This document shows positions 34,592-46,226 of a stretch of DNA of 64,000 nt, one piece after another (position 1 is the first letter of the stretch; every line of letters begins with the position of its first letter). Origin of the DNA: Nelumbo lutea (lineage: Eukaryota; Streptophyta; Magnoliopsida; Proteales; Nelumbonaceae). The translations under genes and the position numbers were made by a program. Under the pieces are notes generated by a model. It saw only the letters and a list, made by a program, of their open reading frames with translations. It ran no database searches and was not told where the DNA came from. The stretch lies in the NCBI GenBank assembly GCA_022828595.1, contig JAKGHH010000007.1, positions 61,492,727 through 61,556,726 on the forward strand. The letters are read 5' to 3'.

Positions 34592-37500
34592 TTAGTGTTT
34601 ATTAACATGGGAAGAATATATGGATGTTAACACAATTAATAGGGTGGACAATAAGGCCACAGTAAAGGTAACAAGAGATACAACTTTGACATGCTTCTCA
34701 TTTCCAGAAGGTATTCTCCAAACAATTGTGCTAGTCTTGAGTTGAGTGCTCTCATCTATTAACAACCATAAACAATCCTGTTGTTGCAGTGATTCATTCA
34801 CGCTACAATGCATGAACAAGTTTGGTTTATTGATCTCAACTTCTGAATAACCACTTCCATCAAGGGGCTGCAAGAAAAAAAAAAAAAGAACCATAACACA
34901 TCTTTTAACTTAAATGAGACAAACAAAACTGAAACAAATACAAATACAACCAACAAAATTGTACTCATAGAAGAAATTTTAAATGATTGCATGGATCGAC
35001 ATTATCTTGCTTTACATGTCTTTAAGGAAATAATACATAACATATTTCAAAAGACCATAACTTCTCAATAATTATTTTTTATATTAACGATATGGTGGAT
35101 GGTACTTTTAATGTGAATTATCATTTATTCATTTTTACAGAATAATAAAGTATAGGTGGATTGAGGATGCTGAGATAAATGATTTGAAAGACGGTTAGGA
35201 AAGCCAAAAATTAAAATGAGTCACATATTCTTGATAAAGAACAGTTGATTCATGCAAACAAATTAGAAATTAGGGATCAACTAGATTTCTCATGCAAACA
35301 AATTTCTCCTTGATTCATGCAATTTTATCAGTATGCATGCTTCCAGAAAATATCAGATAACATGGAAATTAGAAATTAGGGACTCTAGACCATCAAAGAG
35401 TATTGGTTATTAGTATAACCGTCCAGTTTTTTTTCTTTAATCAGTAGTTACATTCTTTGGATTAGTTGCATATTACCTATTGGCTGGAAATTTGATTCCA
35501 TTATTTATCTAGTGATGTGGACTCTTAGCATATCAAGATATGATAATTTTATTTCCTACTCATATGTGAGATTCAAACTTACAGGATATCGTGCATGTAA
35601 TGGGAGCTCCAATTTAATTTCTACCCCTTCCTTATTAGCTGCTAAAATATTGTTACCAATATCCACATGAACCTCAACAATTGATCGGTTGGATAAGACT
35701 GAAGGTAATTCCAGATTAGTGTCTCCAAAAACAGCAGCATCAACAAACACTGCAACAAACATTTCAACTAAAATCTTGACATGATAAAACTCAAAGATCT
35801 TGCTCCAAGAATAAAGGGAAGTCCCTTACCACCACGTTCAATAAGATGTTGTAGCTCAAATGGGTCCGCAAAGATTCCATGAGGTAATCTTTCAATAATT
35901 ATAGCCTCACAAAAGTGTGCAGGTAGCTCAAATGTAGCCTCTGATAGAACATTAAATTTTAAGAAGGAAAATAGATGACGATGAGAACCTTCTCCAATCA
36001 AGTTTCGATGCAGGACTGACATTCTAAGCAAAGAATTCAGATTTTGTTGAATTACTTCACAGGTGGCAGGGTGAAGTTCATGTACAAAGAAGGCTTGGAT
36101 ATCTGAATCCATGAGGCTATCATGTTTCTCAAAGTAAGATTCCATAAGATATTTCCATGAGCATGGCGCAGAGACACGTTTAGGGTGGTTGTCATAATCA
36201 GAATCCAAATTACACTTGCCTACCTGAAATTAATATGCATAGGGGAGAACAAGGCATAAGAGAGAGAAAATAAAGACACTAATAAAGTAACAGTTAGGCC
36301 TAAAATTATGTAAGATGACAAAGAGAAAAATGATAAGCATTGCAACACTGGAGGCTTTTGGACAATTTAGGGGTGTTTTTTTTCCTGGTGATGAATTAAA
36401 GCTAACACAAAATTACACACTTGTGATTCCATTGTGTAGATTGTAAAGATGGCCTACCAATATATTAGCAGTTGTCATGCCATAAGAGACATGTAATGGT
36501 AGGGATTGTATGGGTGATATACTAAGTTAGAGTTTGGAATATGCAAATTTGGTTTACTTTTTTCAAGAATTCCCTTTAATTGCATTTTCTGGAGGTTTTT
36601 GCCTGTAATTTGTGATGGAAAAACATAATAATCTGAATGCATAGGAAAAAAGACAAGAAATATTGGACTAAGCAATCTAAAGTTTCCTATTTGTTGGATG
36701 TTAAGAGGGTTGAAAAAAGATGAGACTTAAGGAATCACAATTGCTGGAAAATTCAGCTAGTTAAAGTGTTTCAAGTGGGTGATGAAGGGAATGCTTGGCT
36801 AACAGAGACTGAAACTTTGGGGTGTGGGATTGGAAGATCACAAACAAGGGCTTAACATTAGCTTTTTGAACAATTCAACCAGGGTGTTCAAATTCGATTG
36901 ATAAACAAAAAATCGAACCAAACCAAACCAAACAGAACTGAACCGAATAAGCTAGTTTGGTTAATTCTGGCATTGGTTCAGTTCAGTTTTTGTTTTTTAT
37001 AGAAATTTGGTTTAGGTTCAGTTTGGCTGAGATTTTTAACCAAACCAAAATGTAAACCGAATTACTGTTATTATTTAATTAAGTATATTAAATATTTGTT
37101 GTTCTATTTAATACTTTATGGTAATTAATTATTATATTTCCTAATGGTCAACTTGGCAATTCCCCATTGGTTGTTAGGCCCACTCTAACTTTTAATTAAT
37201 TATAGTTAATTAAAACCTAAGCTAGTTATTAATTGTTTGTGAATAATGGTCAATTTGCTAATTCTCCATTGGCATAGGGCTTTGGGTCTATTCTAGACTT
37301 TAATTAATAATAGCTAAATAATTAAAGCCAATGGGCTTTGGTGCCATTCTAACTTTTAATTAATAACACTTATTAATCAAAATCATTATTTATCATTTAT
37401 GTGGAATGAGGGCCCAACTGAATTTGGTTAGGGTTGGTTCAGTTCTGAGCTCTAGTTCGGTTTGGTTCGATTGGAGAAAATGGTCAAACTGAATAGTCGA

Positions 37501-39316
37501 TTAGGCCTTTGGTTCTAACTCAACCAACAGATTGTACACCTAGATTCAACCATGCAAACAACAATAAAGAACATTTGGAGACTTGTGCAAAAGAACCATA
37601 ACCAAACTTACGGCTTCACTCCAAGAAATAAAAATCAAATCAAGAACATAGAGTAGAGACTTAAGAGGTTTAATATATACTTGAATAAGTATCAGTCTTG
37701 CTTTTTTTTAACAAATTAATAGATTTATTAACAAGAGAGTAAAGCAGTTACAAGCCACACCCTTGAGACCAAAATCTGAAAATTGAACTAAAAAATTGGG
37801 TATTACAACTCAGACACAAAGAAACCAGTGTTGATCCTCAAGCCAGGATTTCTAGACTTAAGAATAAGTATCAGTGTTGATCTGTCTTAAGCATATACTT
37901 AGTTGACATTGCACCCCTCAGAACAACAAACTAGGAATCATGTCAAAGCACCAAAAGAAAGACTTCAGAATGGCATCCTTAATTATTGAAATAACTAGTG
38001 TTTCATTTGGCATCAAAATGTGGTTAGGGGGTAGCTAGGCTGGATCTAGTCTACCAATATGGGGTATAGGGCACATCTTTAGAATATTGTAAATTTGTAA
38101 CCACTCTCCCATTCTTTCTTCCAATTTCTAATAAAAAAAAGAAACACTACTCCACACTTAAAAGCTAATGGAGCTGGACAACCAGATAACAAGAGGCTCT
38201 AGGGCTGAGATATATTTCAGATTTCTAAAAAGAGAGAAAGTGAATAATGAAAGAAAAAGACCCAAGCAATAAACATTAATTGAGTATTTGAACTTAAAGT
38301 AGACTAAATAAAACCAAGTTCTACTACTTAGACAAGGTTCGGAATAAGAATTTCTGCAAATAAATAAGAATCACCAAAAATTAGTGCCAAGAGAAGCATT
38401 AATAATTAAAAAGTAGCATGATTTAAATAAAGCATTATCATACCTAGAGGAGATTGATGCTATGATCACTTTCCATACAGGACACATATTAGATTCCTTA
38501 GTCGTCTACATTTTTTTTATTCCAAGCAATTTGACAGTGTGCTACACAACAGGGTAGCCCATCCCCCATCCCATTAAAACAATCCCAACCTTGGAGGCAA
38601 CGGAAATAGATCCCGGGTCTCTGCTGCAACAAAGTAGAGAATGTACGAATTGGGGTGCCAATCAGTTGGTATAGTCATCTAAATCCATTAGCCACAATAC
38701 TAGAAACCATTGCTTTCAACTTCTCCTTGATGATGGTTGGACAGGTTAACACCAGATAATGAACCTGCTCCTATGTTTTTTATGGTTTTGATCATTTTAC
38801 TGGGCAAACGATTTAGTCCCGTACCCAACCAGCTTTCTGGGCTATGTTTGGAATGGTTTTTAGAACATTACTGGAAGTTATCCTTAATCTTCTAATCTAA
38901 TTGTTTTCTTCTAGAGAAAAACCTGGTATGTGGAGCTTAGAACTGCTAAAGTTAATCCTTAAACACTGATATAGTCTGATATGTTGATACTAGAGTAACT
39001 GATAATTTTATCATTACCATAAGAAATCTTATCTCTAGATTAGGGAATAAAATAAACAGAACGTAGTTGATCACTATGAAAAATATGTAGTCAATGCATA
39101 GAAAGAAATGCCATGAACAAGGTAACTGAAATAATCCAAGTAACTGCCAGATGCAAGGAAAAACATGAAATGGAAAGAAATAAAGGAAAATCTGTAACTG
39201 ACCTCACTTGAAAACGAAGAACTATGAACAAAGGCTGCAGTGCCAGCTAGAAGCATGAAGGACTGAATGCTGATAATCGAATAAATATAAACTCGAACAT
39301 GGTACTGAGTTTCCAT
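34592..39316 (-). CDS. PIGX: PIG-X-like subunit of GPI mannosyltransferase I (four exons)
   Basis: Exons on the minus strand: 39316-39203, 36223-35830, 35749-35583 and 34867-34592, joined in phases 0, 1 and 0 to 316 residues. All introns are GT-AG (donors GTCAGT, GTAAGG, GTAAGT). Residues 1-38 include a signal peptide. The luminal domain carries MESYFEKHDSL, SVLHRNLIGEGSHRHL, IIERLPHGIFADPFELQHLI, VFGDTNLELP and ELPLHARYP, the conserved blocks of the PIG-X/Pbn1 family, then a C-terminal membrane helix (VVSLVTFTVALLSTLLIVLTSIY). PIG-X stabilises PIG-M, which adds the first mannose to the glycosylphosphatidylinositol precursor in the ER lumen. The start is chosen for the signal peptide and exact phase. 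An upstream 5'-UTR exon is possible, because a splice acceptor-like GTGTTTAAG lies just before the ATG. Intron 1 (2979 bases) carries a hAT element. The frame has no internal stop, so the gene looks intact. Confidence 0.92.
36881..37543. mobile_element. hAT-type element in intron 1 of the PIG-X-like gene, 663 bp
   Basis: Ends AGGGTGTTCAAATTCG and minus-strand CTAGGTGTACAATCTG form short inverted ends. The perfect octamer ATTCAACC flanks both sides (36873-36880 and 37544-37551). The interior has AACCAAACC/GGTTTGGTT-type self-complementary words and two related AT-rich blocks (around 37140 and 37250-37330). No transposase. Confidence 0.8.
37705..37800 (-). mobile_element. Possible LINE 3' tail in intron 1 of the PIG-X-like gene
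   Basis: On the minus strand ...CTCTTGTTAATAAATCTATT followed by AATTTGTTAAAAAAA resembles the 3' end of the plant LINEs seen elsewhere here (for example near 63005-63040). It is short and without coding sequence. Insertion in the same orientation as the gene is compatible with a tolerated intron insertion. Confidence 0.35.
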
Positions 39317-39760
39317 GAAGTGCCTTAAACACCAAATAAAAAGGGCAATTTAATGGCACTAATTCTGAAAAATGAAAGTTTTTTTTGGGCAAGATTAAGT
39401 CTTTCTGATTGTTAATTAAAATAAGGGCATTCATGGGTGCAAAAGCCCTTCCATCCTGAACCTCCACCCATCCTCGGTAATGATTTACTTAAACATTCAC
39501 TATCTGTGTCCATCTCTTTCCACCATTTTCGCTCACCAACAGTTTCTCAGTCATCACCATGCGATACAACTGTGATAACGATGTCCCTTTGAACAAGATT
39601 TGTTGGGGGAGAGAGAACCTTCTTTAGCTGAGGTGATTGTAGCTTTGCAAATCACCATCGGAAAATTTCATATGAATATATACAAAGAAAACAATCAAGC
39701 CAAACAGGCCCTATGTGGGCCCCATTTATGGTCCAAGAACTCTCTAGTGGAGTCACCGGT
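39317..39760. other. Upstream region of the PIG-X-like gene
   Basis: Immediate 5' flank of the first coding exon. The sequence upstream of the ATG (minus strand) reads through TTTTTATTTGGTGTTTAAG, which could be a polypyrimidine-type acceptor of a 5'-UTR intron or plain leader. No clear TATA box is identified. Confidence 0.35.
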
Positions 39761-39764
39761 CTGT

Positions 39765-40015
39765 GAGTATTGAAAAACGGCTCACTTGGGCTGATTGGAG
39801 TCGCCACCCATCAGTTTAAGAAGTGGAGGTGATGGGACCTCTGGGAATTGCATTAAAACTAATTTTCATTCATAGTGAGTCCAGTAGCCCAAGGCACTAA
39901 CTAAACCAATCCGGGTAAGACTTGGATGGAAGAGGGAAGGGATTAGACACCCTTCTCCCAGGTCCAATTGTTGGAGCTCACATGGGATCCCAAACAAGCA
40001 CAATCACGAACATAT
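39765..40015 (+). repeat. Dispersed plant repeat, copy 1
   Basis: This contains GGAGTCGCCACCCATCA, GAAGTGGAGGTGATGGGACC, a CCAAGGCACTAACTA block and AGAGGGAAGGGATTAGACAC. It is repeated at 40625-40870 in the same orientation. The GGAGTCGCCACC...GGGAAGGG(T)TTAGGCACCC layout is common in plant genomes and generally LTR- or LARD-derived. Confidence 0.7.
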
Positions 40016-40019
40016 AATC

Positions 40020-40620
40020 ATTTTATTAACTAAAGGCATAATAATTTTTTCTTGAAATTTTAATAATTAGTTAAAATATTAATAAATATAAATTTAACAG
40101 AATTTATTCTATAATATAAATTTAATATTATTAATTCCCCGTACAGGGTCATTGACTAGTTACAAGAACAAGCCACTATAAAAATATATTTAGCAATTTT
40201 TATTTATTATTGTCTTTTTGTTTTTGATTTATTGTTATTATTTTTACATTTTTTTATTGTCATTTTTACTTAATTTTATTAACTTTTTTTTTGTTATTCT
40301 CTTATGGATCCCCATTTACATATTGATTTTATAAAAATATAATATTTACTATGATTTTTTTATTTTCTATTTTTTAATCTTTTCTATTTTATTTATTTAT
40401 TTATCTATTTTATTATTTTTATTTTTTATATATTTTTATTTCAATTTTTTATTAGCTTGTTTCTCCTTTGTCACCTACGTATCTCTAAACCCATCGAAAT
40501 AGCCTATCCACTTTACAGCTTTACTAAGTTTATTTATTTAATTATTTGTTTTTTTCCTTTTTATTGGGTTAATTTGTCTTCCCTAGCCAATTATTCTCAT
40601 CATTCTGCCTCATCACATGT
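40020..40620. other. AT-rich spacer between two copies of a dispersed repeat
   Basis: Very T-rich on the plus strand, with TTTTATTTATTTATTTATCT-like runs (about 40385-40415). No gene. Confidence 0.45.
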
Positions 40621-40624
40621 GAAA

Positions 40625-40870
40625 GTCAGGAAAACGGCTAACTTAGACAGAAATGGAGTCGTCACCCATCAATTATCGAAATGGAGGTGATGAGACCTCC
40701 GAGAATGGCATCAAAACTATTTTGGTTCGATAATGACTCTAAAACCCAAGGCACTGACTACATGAGTCCGAGAAAGACTCGGATGGGAGAGGGAAGGGAT
40801 TAGGCACCCCTCTCCTAGGTCCAATAGGTGGGGCCCACATAGAAGCTCAAACAAGCATAATTAGAAGAAC
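40625..40870 (+). repeat. Dispersed plant repeat, copy 2
   Basis: Direct copy of 39765-40015: GGAGTCGTCACCCATCA, CGAAATGGAGGTGATGAGAC, AAGACTCGGATGGGAGAGGG, then AAGGGATTAGGCACCC. The two copies may be the LTR portions of one small internally deleted element or a local duplication. Confidence 0.7.
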
Positions 40871-41129
40871 TGCAATTAATCGAGCAAAATAATAATAAAC
40901 AAAACATACCAAAAAGTAAACCAACATGAAAGAAAACCTCCCCATTATTTTTTTATTTTTCTTGTTTATCAATTTTTTATTTTCCACCTTCTTATTATTT
41001 ATTTATTTTAATCTTTTAATCAATTTATTATATATATATAACTGGACTACTCTCAGTAACTGACACTTTCCCTTCCCCCCTGATTTGATCTACTGACCAT
41101 CGTCTGAACTATGACATCCTCATCTATTT

Positions 41130-42618
41130 GAAATGAATCTTTTTGGAATACTAAACCTAAATATGGAATTTCTTGGGCTTGGAAGGGAATTCTGAATTCC
41201 AAAGACTTACTCAAAAGAGGTATGGGTTGGATTGTTGGCAGTGGAAAAAATATTAAGTTTTGGAAAGATAACTGGTTGTACTCAGCTCCAATTGAAGGAA
41301 TATTGAATAAAGACCCTTCGAGAGTTGAAATTGAGCACGAGGAGTTGCTAGTGAGTGGTGTTATTAATCATGAAAGACATATTTAGGAGGAAAATAAGAT
41401 TTGTAACTTAGTTACCCTCAATATTTGGAGTGGCATTAGAACCATCTTTATCCCCTCCATCAAATGATTTGGAAGTTGAATCCCAAAGGACATTTTACTG
41501 TTAAATCGGCCTACAAAGAAGCTATTATCATGCATAAGGACCAGAGTGATCTTAACCTTCAGGTCAACAAGATTTGGGGGCTTAAAATTCCTCTTAAAAT
41601 CAAAACTTTTTTTATACCTATTGCTTAATTCTAGGCCACCTTCTAAAACCTTCTTGAGGTCTTTAGGTCTCTCCATTGATGTTGGTTGCAGCTTTTGCGA
41701 TGGAATTGAAGACACAGATCATATCTTTAAAAGTTGTACTATTGCTAAACAAATAGGGAGTATCTTAAACCCAAATATTAAGATACTCCAATGAAAATGA
41801 GTGATTCTAGGGAGTGGTAGGATGACTTACTTTCCAATCAGACTGATTCTACGATCCTTGTGAAATCCTGTTTTATCTTGTGGCAGATTTGGAAGAATAG
41901 AAATGAAAAACCTTCCATAACCATTGTTGCTACCCTTCAGTCATTATTGATAGAGCTTTGTCTCTATATTTTAATCACAGTGTTGAAAATTGTTCTAACT
42001 CCAATACTATTCGGACTAAATATTGGAAGCCAATCAAATGGAAAGCTCCAAAAGGGAATTCTATCAAAATAAACTTTGATGCATTTAGAAATGATAAAGG
42101 TGATTGCACAATTGGCTGCATTGCAAGAAATCGATAGGGGAGTGTTCTTGAGACCAAATCTTATTTTATCAAGAATTCCTCAATTAATGTAGGGGAGGCT
42201 TGGGCTGCGTGGGAGACCCATAACATTGCTTTTAACTATAGGGATCTCCCCATCTTCATTAAGGGAGACTTTCTTCTTGTGATTTCGTGTTTAAAGAACA
42301 CAGTAGACTGCCCGTGGAGATTGAATCCAGGAGTGTTTGAAGCTGGCTAGAGATTTGGAATGTAGAATCACCCACAACCACGTTTATAGAGAGGCCAATC
42401 AAGCTACCCACCGGATGGCAATCCAACCTCTTTCTTTTCCTCTCATCACTCTCAGTTTTTGCTTTCCCTCTATCCCTAGGAATTTAAGTTCTATTCGTGT
42501 TTTTTCTTGTGACGCTTGGGCCGAGCTACCCCGTCTTGTGTAGCTCCTCCTGTTTCAACCAAAAAAACAACACAAAAACAAAAAACACAAAAAATAAAAA
42601 AAAAATAAAAAAAAAATA
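41130..42618 (+). mobile_element. 5'-truncated LINE: zf-RVT and RNase H part with A-rich tail
   Basis: ISWAWKGILNSKDLLKRGMG (about 41168-41227) followed by WIVGSGKNIKFWKDNWL is the plant L1 segment after reverse transcriptase. The zf-RVT follows (41546-41794: CSFCDGIEDTDHIF). An RNase H-like segment (KINFDAFRNDKG, about 42068-42103; GEAWAAWETHNIAF, about 42190-42232) runs to about 42400. An A-rich tail with repeated ACAAAAAACACAAAAAAT words ends at 42618. Stops and frameshifts are present throughout. A 5' truncation with an A-rich end is the usual result of LINE target-primed insertion. Confidence 0.85.
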
Positions 42619-44080
42619 GTTGCGATTTCAGCGAGCCAGGCTATACGATTATAAGCTGTGTAATTAAAATGAATTAAACTTCTCCATCAACACATTCTAA
42701 TCCTCAAGAAGAAAGAAAACTAAAACCGACAAACAGAGGCAGGCTAGCAACTGTAATCATAAGGGAAGAAGATCAATTGCAGAAAAGAACAGAGGCAACC
42801 AAAATCTCGAGAGAGAACAAGAACGACAGGTTTGGGTAGGCACCGAGAGCTTATAGAACCAGTTTCACCGAATTCCGTCAACCCTCTAATTCTCCCTCAA
42901 ATCCTAATCGCGCAAAATGCAAGAAAACAAATAGTAAAAAAAAAAAGGAACTAAAAGGAGATTAACTACAAAGTGGGGGATAACAAGGTTTACCTAATTA
43001 TGTCTGAGCCTGGAATTAGTTGACGGAACAAAGGAGACGGTACCGCATCGTTCTTAACCTCTCCCCCCTTTAGATGCTGCAAACAGTGATGCTTATGGAT
43101 AGGAACTCAGTGGGATAGTTCAGAATTAATCTCTTGAGGTGGAGATCTCGTCGGAGACTGTGAGAAGATAGATCCAGGTAGACTCTACTACGGTTGGTTC
43201 TGCTAACTCAATAGATCAAACAGGGCTTGGGGAACAAGTTGAGGAGACTAGAGGTGACGAAGGAGAGGCGGGAAATGATGGGGAAGGAAACATAATGAAG
43301 GAGAAAGAGAGAGTGTGAAATAAAAATCGGAGAGGAGAGGGGTCTTCTGAGAACGAGAATGTCGTCGGATTCAGATCCGCCGCTGCACTCTTCCACTCCC
43401 GCCGGTGGGAAGAAGAAAGGAGAGATGACGACCGGAGAGAAGTGTGGAAAGGGATAAGGAGAAGAATGAGACAAAAGAATGAAAGAAACCGAAGAGTGGG
43501 AGACTCACCCGCCACTACTCTGTTCGACGGAGATCAGAGACGATGAACAGCGCCCTCTCTCCATTTTCCTCCCCCATTCGAATTCTTCGGATCAGGGCGA
43601 ATGAAAAGATAAGATTGAATTTAATTGGGAGGCAGGGGTAATTTTGTAATTTTGGAGAACATTGGGGGTATTTTGGTGATTTTTGACAACTGGGTCAAAG
43701 CGGGTCCAATGGGTTGAATCGGGGTTCTGGTCCAATGGTGGGTGGTTTCGGGTCAAAAAATGGAAGGTTGAGAAGGGTTTGACTACGAAGAAGGGTTTTG
43801 TGTGAATGGGCTAACGATTGACTGAAACAGAGTCTTTTTAGATGGAGAGGTAAATGATGGTATTTTTGACTGAAATTTCACAGGGTGTGGTCTTTCAAAA
43901 ATCTACGATGATTGGTGGGGTCATCTTGGCCTAACTGGGCCTGGATCGAGTAGATCTAGAAAATGTTTGATCCGGCTAATCTGGAGCTTTGAAACAGAAT
44001 CTAAGTGTGATTAAAGGGAAAACATGTTTGCCTTAGATGAAACTTCTTAGGGCATGATTTTTTGGTAGTCTGAGGTGATT
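42619..44080. other. Non-coding, with a leader-like segment on the minus strand
   Basis: No gene is called. On the minus strand 43600-43500 is GC-richer and includes an ATG (at 43563) followed 56 bases later by a perfect donor (GGCGG|GTGAGTCTCC, 43511-43502). The next kilobase is pyrimidine-rich and intron- or leader-like. No domain is encoded. It could be a 5'-UTR exon of the PIG-X-like gene or the edge of an unrelated transcript. Confidence 0.3.
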
Positions 44081-44225
44081 GGTAAGGCTTAGTTCATGGG
44101 TTGGGTAGCCCAACGGGTCAAACATAGATTTGAGCATGCGGGCTTAAAACTTTTAGGGTTGGGTAGCCCAACTGGTCAAACATAGGTAAGGCTTAGTTCA
44201 TGGGTTGGGTAGCCCAACTTTTAGG
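44080..44225. repeat. Short direct repeat with GGTTGGGTAGCCCAAC
   Basis: GTAAGGCTTAGTTCATGGGTTGGGTAGCCCAAC occurs near 44082 and again near 44186; a third, partial GGTTGGGTAGCCCAAC copy lies between them (about 44157). The spacing is about 104 bases. The core contains the palindrome GTTGGGTAGCCCAAC. Confidence 0.75.
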
Positions 44226-44299
44226 TAAAACCAAAAACCGTAAATATCCTAATCCATCTCTTCTCATTCATCTCTTTCTAGCCAAACCTCAGTTTTTTC

Positions 44300-44395
44300 T
44301 TCTCAGTAGTCGAACACTCACTGGCGCAACCTCACACTCTCAGGCAGACAAAACCAACAAACACTCACCGGTGCAACCAGTGAACTCTGGCGGTG

Positions 44396-44439
<44 letters not shown>

Positions 44440-44700
44440 CCTCTTCTCGCTTCTTCTCTCTCAAAATCTTAGACGTAAGCTCAGGCACCAACGAGGCGGC
44501 GAACATAGGCATCGGTGGTGGTGGTGAGTCCTCTTTCTCTCATTACTCTTCTCACTTCATTCAGAATCTCAGATGCAAACTTAGGCACCAGCGAGGCGGC
44601 GAACACAGGCACTGACAACGGTGGTGAGTCCTCTCTCTCTCTCAGACGCGAACTCAGCAGTAGCGAACACAGTCACCGGTAGTGAGTCTTTCTCTTTACC
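44300..44700. repeat. Degenerate tandem repeat of a GGTGGTGAGTCCTCTC unit
   Basis: Units of roughly 110 bases share GGCACCAGCGAGGCGGCGAA, CACAGGCAC and GGTGGTGAGTCCTCTCTCTC; three to four are discernible (GGTGAGTC at about 44392, 44523, 44622 and a GTAGTGAGTC variant at 44679). Units differ by substitutions and CT-tract length. Confidence 0.75.
44399..44437. repeat. (CT)n microsatellite
   Basis: Uninterrupted CT run of about 19 repeats within the first unit of the tandem array. Confidence 0.95.
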
Positions 44701-46180
44701 ATCTTGCTATTAGGTCGAGCTTTGGACTCGGGCCTGGGCCTAACAAAATCCTCTTTATGAAGAGTAAAAGCTTGGCCCATGAACAGGTCTAGTAATGCTG
44801 GATTGTGCCAAATAGGCCCAGATCGGATAGACTTGAAATCTAGTCAATTTAGAGTCTTGAAATGGAATCTTGGTGCAATTGAAGGGTAAACGGATTTGGG
44901 TTGAGATTTCACAAGTTGGTATCTAGGGGTTCCTGGGTTCTGACTATGAGGTTTTATCAGGCTTAGAGGGTCAAGATTGTAGGAATTTGGGTCAACAGGA
45001 TGTTTCGGAATAAAATCTTGGCTTGATGGAAGAGCAAATGGGGAATCTGGGGGTGAAACTTTATGGGCAAGTGTTTTGATTTATCTGGACTTTAATGGCA
45101 TGGTTTGATCGTTTGGGATGTGTCAAGATCAAGAAAATCTGGGTTTCAACTGTTTAGACTAACGAGAATAGTCAAAATAGAATCTTTGTTTGATGGAAGG
45201 GTAAATAGAGAAATTTTAAGCTAAAATTTCATGGGTAGGTATTTTGGGGGGTTTGGGGTTTGGTGGTTGTATCTGATCTAATGGTTGCGGTATAAGCGGG
45301 GGTTAATCAATCGAGGCTATTGACTAGGTATCAGGCATGTTTAACACTGGATTTGGAGGCTTTGAGGGTGAATGTTGAGATTTTTGTGTTGTTGGGTGTT
45401 TCAAAAGGATCGAAATGGTCTAGTCGAAGGTTTGAGATGAATTGGAAGTTCAGATGCTAACATCACGCTAAGGGATTATTCATGTTATCTTCAAGATCAC
45501 TCTTCACTTTTCCTTAATAATTTATTTATTTTACTTGTTTACATGTGTATCATGTTTATGGTGGAGAAGATTTCGATGAATTAGAATCCCACACTAACAG
45601 GCACCTCTAAGATCCTAGATCGTTAATATTGAACAACTCCACCGTACCCGTTTCAGGTGACTAAATCCTCGGGCTATTCAATCCAACCACCAGAATTGAA
45701 TATAACAAATATTTCATCTAAACAATTCAACAACTAAAGAAAAACAAGAAAGAAAAAAATCCATAAGTATACCGAATTCATAAGAAGAACTAAACATGCA
45801 TAGATGAATTACCAGTTACCAAACGTGATAACTTTCTCACCCACTATTCTTAAATGTAATGAAGAGAAAATAAAACAAAAGGAACACATCGTTGTTTGAA
45901 GCACAACAACGATGGTAGAAGGGAAGGATAATCCTATTATGGAGATAATTGGAAATTAGGAATTAGGAAGGAGAAACTTAAAGTACAACAAAATAAAAGA
46001 ACGAAATTTGCAGATCAGGGAGAACTTACCTATATCGAATATAGGCCTTGACACAGATGCTGCAATAGGGTAGGCCTGAATTAAATATTGATGTGATTAT
46101 AATTTTAATAAATAATGTTTAGATGTTTACATATGTTAAATATGATGTGGTTTCTCATAAATTTTATTAAAATATATTAA

Positions 46181-46226
<46 letters not shown>

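Noticed and set aside
43216..43515. Ser/Leu-rich minus-strand frame resembling a secreted protein
   Set aside because: It lacks an ATG start (begins GTG), is low-complexity from pyrimidine-rich sequence and shows no domain.
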